Assembly: GCF_003058465.1 (NCBI RefSeq)
Contig: NZ_CP028901.1
Span: forward strand, 1,612,001 to 1,676,000
DNA: 64,000 nt
From: Orrella marina
GTDB taxonomy: Bacteria; Pseudomonadota; Gammaproteobacteria; Burkholderiales; Burkholderiaceae_B
Direction of reading: 5' to 3'
Below the pieces are notes generated by a model. It did not search any database, was not told the origin of the DNA, and saw only the letters and a program-made list of their open reading frames with translations. The position numbers and the translations under genes were made by a program. How positions within the stretch are numbered: position 1 is the stretch's first letter; each line of letters starts with the position of its first letter. Positions 57,146 to 64,000 of this stretch are shown one piece after another.

Positions 57146-59377
57146 TCAGACAGTCTGCACCTGCGGTTGAACATCATCGTGATTGTCGCGGTTACGCCAC
57201 AACCACATCATGATCAACACCACAATCGGCGCAGCTACGGCCGTCACTACCGGATTGCCAAAGACCAGCGAGATGCACAAGACATTCAGAACAATAAAGA
57301 TCGGCCAGGAAATCTTGCGTCCGAAATACCCCGTGTAGGCGGCGGCAAGTCCAGTCAGCGCCACAACCATGCCAAAGAACGCCACCAGGAAAGCACTCCA
57401 GGTGAAGTCAACGAACAGCAGCGCTGGTGTGTACACGAATGCAAACGGCACCAGTGCCTTGCCCATTGACAAACGGAACGCAGTCATGCCTGTTCGCATC
57501 GGTTCAGAACGGGCAATCCCCGCGGCCGCGAAGGCTGCCAGCGCAACAGGCGGTGTGACATCGGCTAGCACCCCGAAATAAAACACGAACAGGTGTGTCG
57601 AAAGCTGCGGCACGTCCAGTTGAGCCAGCGTGGGTGCAACAATCGAAGCCAGAATGATGTAAGTCGGAGTCGTGGGAACACCAGCTCCCATCACGATGCA
57701 CGCGACAGCAGTGAACAGCAGACCAAAGAAAATGGTGAGCTGCTTCATGTCCAGCAGATTGAGGAAGTCAAATCCCTTCACCCCCAACGCAACTGTTTCC
57801 GAGAGGTTCAAGACAAATGACGAGAATTTGAACCCCATGCCGGTGAGCGTCATGATGCCCAGTACAAAGCCCACGCAAGCGCACGCCGCACCAATGCCCA
57901 AAGCCGTCTTGGCACCCATTTCGAAACCGATGATCAGACCCCGCGGGGTGATAGGCGTTCCTGCCATCGTTCGACCATATTGACCTAGAAACTTCGGAAT
58001 CCATGAGCAGACGATGCAAAGAATAATGCCCCAGAAGGCGGCCAGGAACGGTGTGTACTGCATCAGCAGCAGCGTGACCATGACAAGCAGCGGAATGAAC
58101 AGGTGCCAAGAAGCCTTGAGAACCTTCCAGGCGTCCGGAATATCGGCAGGATCCATCCCCTTCAAGCGCAGACGTCTGGCTTCGAAATGCACCATCAGCA
58201 AGATGGCAAGGTAATGCATGGCAGCCGGAATAATTGCAATCAACACCAGCGTCGAATACGGAATACCAAGGGTTTCAGCCATGATGAATGAGGCGGCGCC
58301 CATGATCGGCGGCGTAACCTGGCCTCCGCAGGATGCCGCAGCCTCAACGCCGCCAGAAAAACGCGCTGGGAAACCGACCCGCTTCATCATCGGGATGGTC
58401 ATCACCCCTGTCGTGACGGTGTTGGCAATCGGTGATCCGGAAATCATGCCGAACAATCCGGAAGAAACCACTGAAACCTTGGCCGGGCCACCTGAGAAGC
58501 GGCCTGCAGCAATTGTTGCAAGATCGACAAACAATTGTCCCAGACCGGTCAGTTGCGCCATGATGCCGAACAGCACAAAGTGAAACACGAAAGTGGCAAC
58601 CACACCGACAGGGATGCCGTAGATGCCTTCGGTACCTTTGTAAAGGTGTGCCACCACTCGTGGAACACTGTACCCACGGTGAGCGAGATCGCCTGGCAGA
58701 TAAGGGCCAAAAATGCCGTAAAGGACAACCGCAACGGCGAGTAGAGGCAGGAACACGCCCATCGTGCGCCGGGTCACTTCCACGACCATGATGATCGCCA
58801 GTACACCGATCATGAGATCGATCGACGTATGGTCTCCCGGACGGTCAATGAAAATGTCCTGAAAAAAGACAATCAGATACAGCGAGAAACCACTTGCCAC
58901 GACAGCAAAGAACCAGTCTCGCAGGGGAATGTGTGTATGGCTGCCATCTAGAGCCTTGAACGGCATGGCTAGCACACTGATCAAAAGCACCACACCCATG
59001 AAGATCCAGCTCGTAACTGGATCAAGATCAGAACCAAGCTCGTCGACCAGCCACCAGGCAAGCAGCATGTAAAAAACGCCTAGCAGCGTCGGCACAATCC
59101 ATTCCCAAATGCCAGGCAAGGCCTTCTGGCGCGGAAAGACGAGAAAGCAAAGGCCGAGCACAACTGACAGATGGATTGCCCTGTGCTCAATCTCGTTATG
59201 CAGACCGAAGCCTGCGGTGTAAAGGTGCCAGCCCGAGAGCGAGACAGACACGATGGTCACAAACATCGCAGCCATGCCGGCCAGATTCCGGAAATTCGAC
59301 TCCGGATCGTATTGCTCGATCAACTGGTCGACGTTGGGCGCAGCGCCCTCATCTGGTTTATTGTTTTCTGATTTCAC
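57146..59377 (-). CDS. TRAP transporter fused permease (4TM/12TM)
   Basis: A GTG at 59377 with a GAGGT ribosome binding site gives 743 aa; a TTG at 59389 is less likely. The N-terminal part has 4-5 helices (DctQ-like) and the C-terminal part 12 or more (DctM-like), typical of TAXI-type TRAP systems. The gene follows DUF1850 and TAXI solute-binding genes, so it is the permease of that sodium-driven uptake system. Confidence 0.92.
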   Translation of the reverse strand: MKSENNKPDEGAAPNVDQLIEQYDPESNFRNLAGMAAMFVTIVSVSLSGWHLYTAGFGLHNEIEHRAIHLSVVLGLCFLVFPRQKALPGIWEWIVPTLLGVFYMLLAWWLVDELGSDLDPVTSWIFMGVVLLISVLAMPFKALDGSHTHIPLRDWFFAVVASGFSLYLIVFFQDIFIDRPGDHTSIDLMIGVLAIIMVVEVTRRTMGVFLPLLAVAVVLYGIFGPYLPGDLAHRGYSVPRVVAHLYKGTEGIYGIPVGVVATFVFHFVLFGIMAQLTGLGQLFVDLATIAAGRFSGGPAKVSVVSSGLFGMISGSPIANTVTTGVMTIPMMKRVGFPARFSGGVEAAASCGGQVTPPIMGAASFIMAETLGIPYSTLVLIAIIPAAMHYLAILLMVHFEARRLRLKGMDPADIPDAWKVLKASWHLFIPLLVMVTLLLMQYTPFLAAFWGIILCIVCSWIPKFLGQYGRTMAGTPITPRGLIIGFEMGAKTALGIGAACACVGFVLGIMTLTGMGFKFSSFVLNLSETVALGVKGFDFLNLLDMKQLTIFFGLLFTAVACIVMGAGVPTTPTYIILASIVAPTLAQLDVPQLSTHLFVFYFGVLADVTPPVALAAFAAAGIARSEPMRTGMTAFRLSMGKALVPFAFVYTPALLFVDFTWSAFLVAFFGMVVALTGLAAAYTGYFGRKISWPIFIVLNVLCISLVFGNPVVTAVAAPIVVLIMMWLWRNRDNHDDVQPQVQTV

Positions 59378-59406
59378 TGCATACCTCAAATGAATCGGAT
59401 TGACTG

Positions 59407-59922
59407 TCAGTCAGGCGGACAACCTTCAAGGGTGATGCGCACTGAGGACTCGCTCAGGCTTGCGATCCGGATACGGCCGATCGGCCAGACCAGATCAATT
59501 TCTTGCTGCGGCAGAGGCAACTGGACCAGTGGATCGATGACTCGATTCAGGGTCAGTCGCCAACCATCACCGACTCGCTCATACCGCTCGCCGGGTGCTG
59601 TGGCACCATAGGGCAGACCATAGCCCTGCCCTTCAAATGTTTCCTCGATCAGGAAAGCCCGCCACTGCTTGCCATCTGATCGCATCTCGTACAAGTCGCT
59701 GACCCTTGTACCGAGCACTGAATGAATAAACTCGACCGAGAACTGCACCGGCCGTTGCTGCATCAGGATACTGGCCAGCGGCAGGCCAGTCCGATGCTGC
59801 GTTAATGTCAGGTAGCACGCTTTCTCCGGGGGTGACTGGGCCGCAACTGGCGTCCCGCCCACCCCCAGAGAAAGCGCCACCAGAAGTGGTGGCGCGAGAC
59901 TGAAACACCGTCTCCTGAACAA
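59407..59922 (-). CDS. DUF1850-domain protein of the TRAP operon
   Basis: The 171-aa protein has a signal peptide (about 1-28) and the DUF1850 features FIHSVLGTRVSDLYEM and GQGYGLPYGATAPGER. DUF1850 genes usually sit between TAXI solute-binding and fused permease genes, as here. The role is unknown, probably periplasmic support of the transporter. Confidence 0.8.
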   Translation of the reverse strand: MFRRRCFSLAPPLLVALSLGVGGTPVAAQSPPEKACYLTLTQHRTGLPLASILMQQRPVQFSVEFIHSVLGTRVSDLYEMRSDGKQWRAFLIEETFEGQGYGLPYGATAPGERYERVGDGWRLTLNRVIDPLVQLPLPQQEIDLVWPIGRIRIASLSESSVRITLEGCPPD

Positions 59923-59925
59923 GGC

Positions 59926-60897
59926 TTACTTCACCAGGCCTTTTTCTTTAAAGTAACGCAGCGCACCGGGATGCACAGGTACCGAACCAACCTCCAGTGC
60001 AGTATCAGTCGTGATGTTCTTGCCCTGCACGTGGACCTTGCCCATCGTGTCGAGGTTCTCGAACAGAGCCTTGGTGACCTCATAAGCAGCATCGTCACTC
60101 AGGTTCTCGTTGGTGGCCCAGACGGCAAGTACAGCGATGGTGTCGACCGGTTCTGTCTGTCCCTTGTAGGTGTTAGCCGGTAGCGTGACTTTCGCGTAGT
60201 AAGGCTGCGTTTCACGAAGCTTCTCGACCAGCGCGCCAGCAATTGGCACAACCTTCAGATCATGAGCCTGGGCAAAGTCGGTCACAGCAGCGGTCGGCAC
60301 TCCTGCGGTGATCAGCGTTGCATCGAGGTTACCGTCTTTAATCTTGTCAACAGCCTGCGTGAACGAGGAAGAATCCTCACTTACATCCGAGCGAGACAAT
60401 CCACTGATCTCAAGCAGATCGGTCAGCAACTGGTACTGACCCGATCCTGGCGATCCGGATGAAATGCTCTTGCCCTTCAGGTCAGCGATGCTGTTGATTC
60501 CGGAGTCGGCACGGGTGATCAGCTGAACCGTCTCAGGATACAGCGCAGCCAGTGCACGCAGTTGCGGCAATGCGTTGCCTTCGAACTGTGCACGACCGTT
60601 GTAAGCCGCATCAAGAATGTCAGCAGCAACAAATGCAGACTCGATGTCATCGTTGGCAAGCAACTTGGCATTGGCGACCGAGGCGCCTGCCGACTCGGCA
60701 GTTGCCGATACTTTCTTGCCATTGATCGTGGCCTTGTTCGAGATCAGTTGAGCCAGCATGCCACCGAGAGGGTAGTAGGTACCACCAGTGCCGCCCGTTG
60801 CGATACCAAAAAATTCGCGGCTTTGCGACATAGCGCTGGTTGAAACCAGTGACAGAGCGAGCGCAGCGCCCGCAACAGTTTTCCAAGAGATCTTCAT
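59926..60897 (-). CDS. TAXI-family TRAP transporter solute-binding protein
   Basis: The ATG at 60897 has an AAGGAG ribosome binding site; the protein has 323 aa. Signal peptide MKISWKTVAGAALALSLVST; then FFGIATGGTGGTYYPLGGML, the TAXI opening, and SISSGSPGSGQYQLLTDLLE, the ligand-binding block. The ligand is unknown; glutamate or other dicarboxylates are typical. It begins the transporter part of the operon after the FAD oxidase gene. Confidence 0.93.
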   Translation of the reverse strand: MKISWKTVAGAALALSLVSTSAMSQSREFFGIATGGTGGTYYPLGGMLAQLISNKATINGKKVSATAESAGASVANAKLLANDDIESAFVAADILDAAYNGRAQFEGNALPQLRALAALYPETVQLITRADSGINSIADLKGKSISSGSPGSGQYQLLTDLLEISGLSRSDVSEDSSSFTQAVDKIKDGNLDATLITAGVPTAAVTDFAQAHDLKVVPIAGALVEKLRETQPYYAKVTLPANTYKGQTEPVDTIAVLAVWATNENLSDDAAYEVTKALFENLDTMGKVHVQGKNITTDTALEVGSVPVHPGALRYFKEKGLVK

Positions 60898-60951
60898 GCA
60901 ACTTCTCCTTATTAAAATTATCCAAGTCATCGGATGTCCGTCGACTTGTTC

Positions 60952-62160
60952 TTACGATACGGCGCCGGCGCCGTATTTTCCAGTGAGCAACTGCCCGCTG
61001 GCGAATCGACCGATGTGATACGGACTGATTTCGATTTGCGTTGGCATTCCCAGCGCATGCTGAGCAAGAACCAGGCCAACTCCGGGTGAGAGCTTGAAGC
61101 CGTGCCCGGAAAACCCGAAACCGACAGTCAATCCATCGATACCAGGCAGTCCACCCAGAACAGGGTTCCAGTCAGGGGTGACATCATAAACCCCTGTCCA
61201 GGAAGATGCCAGCTGAGCGCAATCATAATCCGGAAAGCGCTCAGCCACCTGCTCTCCAATCGAGACCATGGTATCGAGTGGCACGTCACCCTGTTCGTTC
61301 ATGCACTGCTCCAGTACCTCGCCCTGCACGCCTTCACTCACCAGCATCTGGCGTGCACCATAACTGCGCAGATACAGCATACCCGGAGAAACCATGTCTT
61401 TAAAGACCGGCATCTCCTGGGTGTAGGCCCGCTCGGCTTCAAGTGCCAGCACAATGTGTCGTTCGGCCTTGAGCGGGATATCGACGTTCAGCCAGTTAGC
61501 GAGCTGGTGCGCCCAGATATTCTGGGTACTGACGACATGTCCAGCATAAAAGTCACCCGCTGAAGTCTGCACACCCGTGACTCGGCTGCCATCACGAATC
61601 AGACCGAGCGCCCGTGTGCCCTGCAGGATCTTCGCGCCCAGACGGCGCGCTGCCTTCGCAAACGATGTATTGGTCATGTAGGGATCGGCAAACCCTGCCT
61701 CTGGCTCGTAGGCAATCAGTTCTGATTCGCCAAACCTGGCGATCGGCAACAGCTTGCGCGCCTGCGAGGCGTTGAGCACCTCGATCGGAATACCCATACA
61801 CTTTTGCTGCTCAATGGTGTCGTGGAGTGCCTGAGCCCGCTGGCCCTCGCCCGCTGCAATCAGATAACCGCACCTGACCAGGCCGCACTGGGCATCCTCA
61901 TCACCAAGATACCGGCTGAAATCGGTGAACGCATCCCAGGAAAGACGCGCCAGCTTGGCATTGGACTCAACTGAATAATGAGTTCTCAAAATTCCGGAAG
62001 ATTGTGCTCCAGTTCCATCGCCTATCTGGCTCTGCTCGAGAACAAGTACCCGACCAGCACCAAGCCGGGCGAGATGAAAGGCCACAGAGGCGCCGATGAC
62101 CCCGGCACCAATCACAATCACATCAAATGTCTGCTCTGTCGACACGGTCTTGCTTTCCAT
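60952..62160 (-). CDS. DadA/SoxB-like FAD-dependent oxidoreductase (amine or amino-acid oxidase type)
   Basis: The ATG at 62160 gives 402 aa; the open frame extends to 62313 without homology. The FAD motif is VIVIGAGVIGASVAFHLARL near residue 15, and the C-terminal block LTVGFGFSGHGFKLSPGVG is typical of the DAO superfamily (sarcosine oxidase beta, glycine oxidase, DadA). The likely substrate is a secondary amine or D-amino acid brought in by the TAXI-TRAP system transcribed right after it. It is divergent from a LysR regulator. Confidence 0.88.
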   Translation of the reverse strand: MESKTVSTEQTFDVIVIGAGVIGASVAFHLARLGAGRVLVLEQSQIGDGTGAQSSGILRTHYSVESNAKLARLSWDAFTDFSRYLGDEDAQCGLVRCGYLIAAGEGQRAQALHDTIEQQKCMGIPIEVLNASQARKLLPIARFGESELIAYEPEAGFADPYMTNTSFAKAARRLGAKILQGTRALGLIRDGSRVTGVQTSAGDFYAGHVVSTQNIWAHQLANWLNVDIPLKAERHIVLALEAERAYTQEMPVFKDMVSPGMLYLRSYGARQMLVSEGVQGEVLEQCMNEQGDVPLDTMVSIGEQVAERFPDYDCAQLASSWTGVYDVTPDWNPVLGGLPGIDGLTVGFGFSGHGFKLSPGVGLVLAQHALGMPTQIEISPYHIGRFASGQLLTGKYGAGAVS

Positions 62161-62325
62161 TGAGTAGTAAAGAAGGGGATCAACCTGCCAGCCTTTCAGG
62201 CAAACGTCGAACTGGCGCGATCCCGATGACTCACCGGTGCCTGTCAGCAACAACTGCATGACACCGGATATCGCAGTTACAAGCGTAGTGACATGCCATG
62301 AAACCCACGACAAGTTCAGTTATAT

Positions 62326-62340
62326 TTCATTTGTTGTGAA
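62326..62340. promoter_or_regulatory. TTCA-N7-TGAA element between the oxidase and lysR
   Basis: A short inverted repeat in the 205-bp divergent region, next to an AT-rich stretch (ATATTTCATTT), could be the LysR operator. Weak evidence from symmetry and place alone. Confidence 0.4.
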
Positions 62341-62365
62341 GAAAATCTAAATTTATGAATCACTC

Positions 62366-63352
62366 ATGCCCAGACACGACGATCACCTGGACCTGCGCGC
62401 ACTAAGCGCATTCACCCGGATTGCCCGGACTGGCTCGTTTCATGAAACAGCCAGACAGTTAAACGTCAGCGCAAGTGCACTGAGCCAGGTCATCAGGAAC
62501 CTGGAAAGCGACCTTGGGCAGCCATTGTTTGACCGCTCAAGCCGGCCTGTCAGCCTGACGCGATTTGGTGAACAGTCGCTGCCCGCCATACAGCGACTGG
62601 TTGACGAAGCCAGCGCCTTACGCAAGCGACTGCTGGCTACTGGTCATCACACACCCCGGAATCTTCGCCTTGGCTGTGTCGACTCTTTCGCTGCGACAGT
62701 CGGACCATCGCTCATCAGGGGTCTAGACACACACGAGAACTCCCTGCAACTCTATTCAGGACTGGCACCAGATATCTCGAGGCAGATCATGGAGCGTTAC
62801 ATTGACTTTGCCGTGTCAACTGACCCTATGACCGAGCAGGAATCGGTTCGTTGCGTACCGCTGTTCAGAGAGAGCTGGCTGGCAATCTATCCTCAGGGAC
62901 AAAGCCCTGAGAACATTGGTGCCAGCGCAAACCTTCAGGCGGCGACCAGGAATAAGGACTTCATCCGGTACAGCCTGCGATCCCGCATCGGTGTCCAGAT
63001 CGAGCGATTCGTGGTTCATCATGGGGTGCGGGCGAACAGGCGCTTCGAGTTTGATGAGACCGAGACCCTGTTATCACTGGTCGCTGCAGGAATGGGATGG
63101 GCAATCTCGTCAGCACTCTGTCTACTGCAGTCAAGACACAGTCTTGACAGAGTGGACGTCAGGGAACTCGCCGGCAATCTGCAAGGAGGCCGGGAGTTTT
63201 ATCTGCTGTGGCGAGATGACGCCGATGAGAGACTGGCAAGATTGCTGATACAGATGATCCGGCAGATCATCGCGCACACTATCCTGCCAGGCATCAGACA
63301 GGCCTTGCCAGGCCTGTCTGATCAAGCTTTGGTGCTAACCCTGAACGAGTAA
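62366..63352 (+). CDS. LysR-family transcriptional regulator
   Basis: The 328-aa protein has a winged helix (LDLRALSAFTRIARTGSFHE, TARQLNVSASALSQVIRNLE) and a substrate-binding domain. It is divergent from the FAD oxidase/TRAP operon and is its probable regulator. Near the end, codons for GIRQALPGLSDQ form a perfect 12-bp hairpin. Confidence 0.9.
   Translation: MPRHDDHLDLRALSAFTRIARTGSFHETARQLNVSASALSQVIRNLESDLGQPLFDRSSRPVSLTRFGEQSLPAIQRLVDEASALRKRLLATGHHTPRNLRLGCVDSFAATVGPSLIRGLDTHENSLQLYSGLAPDISRQIMERYIDFAVSTDPMTEQESVRCVPLFRESWLAIYPQGQSPENIGASANLQAATRNKDFIRYSLRSRIGVQIERFVVHHGVRANRRFEFDETETLLSLVAAGMGWAISSALCLLQSRHSLDRVDVRELAGNLQGGREFYLLWRDDADERLARLLIQMIRQIIAHTILPGIRQALPGLSDQALVLTLNE
63293..63322. 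terminator. Perfect 12-bp hairpin inside the lysR 3' end
   Basis: ATCAGACAGGCC-TTGCCA-GGCCTGTCTGAT lies within the last codons of lysR and before the convergent TRAP permease gene. Without a long T run it is an uncertain terminator; it may stop the opposing transcript. Confidence 0.4.
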
Positions 63353-63378
63353 CTGTGCAGTCCGTTCAGCGCAACTGA

Positions 63379-64000
63379 TCACCAGGCAAACGGCAACCAC
63401 ATCACGATCTGCGGGAAAAAGTACACCAGCAGCACAGATAGCATCATCAGCAAGATGAACGGGAACACACCTCTGGAGATGACACCTAGCGATGTACTCG
63501 AGATAGCCTGAATGACAAAGAGGTTCAACCCCACTGGCGGTGTGATGAGCGCGACTTCGATCAGGATTACAAAGAAGATACCGAACCAGATTGGATCAAC
63601 ACCCAGTGCCATGACTGTCGGAAACAAGACCGGCACCATAATTAACAGCATCGACAGGCTTTCCAGAAAAAGCCCGAGAATCAGCAAGATGATCGTGACG
63701 ATCACCATGAACCCATCAACCGACGACAAGTGCAGATCGACCAGATCCGAGATCATTCCGGGTACCTGGTAGATCGTAATGGCCTTGCCGAAGATCTTGG
63801 CACCCACCACAATCAGAAACAACACAATGGTCGTCGAGGTTGAGTGACGCACCGCTTCATAAAAGGTACGCCATGTAAGCGTGCGTAAAAAGAACATGGT
63901 CAGGACAAATGACGCCGCAGCGCCAACGGCTGATGCTTCTGTTGGCGTGAATGCACCGCTGTAAATGCCGCCCAGAATCAGCATCGCCAGACCGACTGTC
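63379..64000 (-). CDS. TRAP transporter large permease (DctM-type), C-terminal part
   Basis: The frame is open from the window edge and ends at 63379 (207 residues). GAFTPTEASAVGA, IGLGLFLESLSMLLI-like sequence and LITPPVGLNLFVIQAIS are DctM family blocks with several helices. It is a second TRAP system, distinct from the fused permease at 57 kb. The small permease and solute-binding genes must lie beyond the window. Confidence 0.9.
   Translation of the reverse strand, partial: TVGLAMLILGGIYSGAFTPTEASAVGAAASFVLTMFFLRTLTWRTFYEAVRHSTSTTIVLFLIVVGAKIFGKAITIYQVPGMISDLVDLHLSSVDGFMVIVTIILLILGLFLESLSMLLIMVPVLFPTVMALGVDPIWFGIFFVILIEVALITPPVGLNLFVIQAISSTSLGVISRGVFPFILLMMLSVLLVYFFPQIVMWLPFAW

Overview
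The window looks like a chromosomal segment of a betaproteobacterium of the order Burkholderiales, most likely family Alcaligenaceae. The grounds are protein character (glnE beside a YhdP/AsmA-like gene, an Fnr-type regulator, cbb3 oxidase, TAXI-TRAP transporters, paired acyl-CoA dehydrogenases with a CaiB-type CoA-transferase), tight gene packing, and a base composition I judge by eye to be moderately GC-rich. No rRNA, tRNA, CRISPR array or prophage was seen. The genus is not assigned.

Layout. 1-5.6 kb: YhdP-like gene (partial), glnE, a small barrel-fold protein, and a DUF5368 / sulfide:quinone-oxidoreductase-like pair. 6-9 kb: queH, an HpnK/ChbG deacetylase, and gtrA facing a frameshifted GT2 glycosyltransferase. 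9-13.7 kb: frameshifted clpB with a clear sigma-32 promoter, a LysR regulator, and an Fe-S Fnr regulator. 13.7-18.4 kb: two acyl-CoA dehydrogenases divergent from a CoA-transferase, then a frameshifted Tat-exported nucleoside deaminase and an IS200/IS605-like relic. 18.9-25.5 kb: the whole cbb3 oxidase locus (two small membrane genes, ccoG, ccoP, ccoQ, ccoO, ccoN, ccoS, and an unusually stripped ccoI), with one perfect and one near-perfect FNR box. 25.6-28.4 kb: aceA and queF. 28.4-40.9 kb: an MFS carrier and a long same-strand run (RND efflux MFP-RND-OMP, pdxJ, nagZ, uvrC, pgsA). 40.9-51.3 kb: malonyl-CoA-synthetase-like ligase, spermidine-synthase-like protein, rpmE2, GT39 transferase, MATE, orn, Ste24 protease, rsgA, NUDIX. 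51.5-52.7 kb: broken motB/ompA fragment and a second IS200/IS605 relic with a dead tnpA. 52.7-64 kb: SHMT-like enzyme, rplS, a ThDP enzyme, a TAXI-TRAP uptake operon with an FAD amine/amino-acid oxidase-like enzyme, its probable LysR regulator, and a second TRAP permease cut by the window end.

How the genes work together. The Fnr regulator at 12.9 kb very probably drives the cbb3 locus: a perfect TTGAT-N4-ATCAA box sits 41.5 bp before the ATG of the ccoI-like gene, suggesting a leaderless message, and a 9/10 box precedes ccoNOQP. QueH and QueF are both queuosine-pathway enzymes. The 52-64 kb end resembles a nutrient scavenging and oxidation cluster.

Most notable points: (1) a CcoI-type copper P-type ATPase that has lost its actuator and ATP-binding domains but kept an eight-helix core with CPC; (2) four genes (GT2, clpB, nucleoside deaminase, efflux OMP) broken by exactly one missing base in a mononucleotide run, which points to consensus sequencing errors or, less likely, slippage; (3) the clpB break lies just before a GTG that matches the known internal start for short ClpB; (4) two diverged relics of one IS200/IS605-like element 33 kb apart, one beside a folded-RNA-like sequence.
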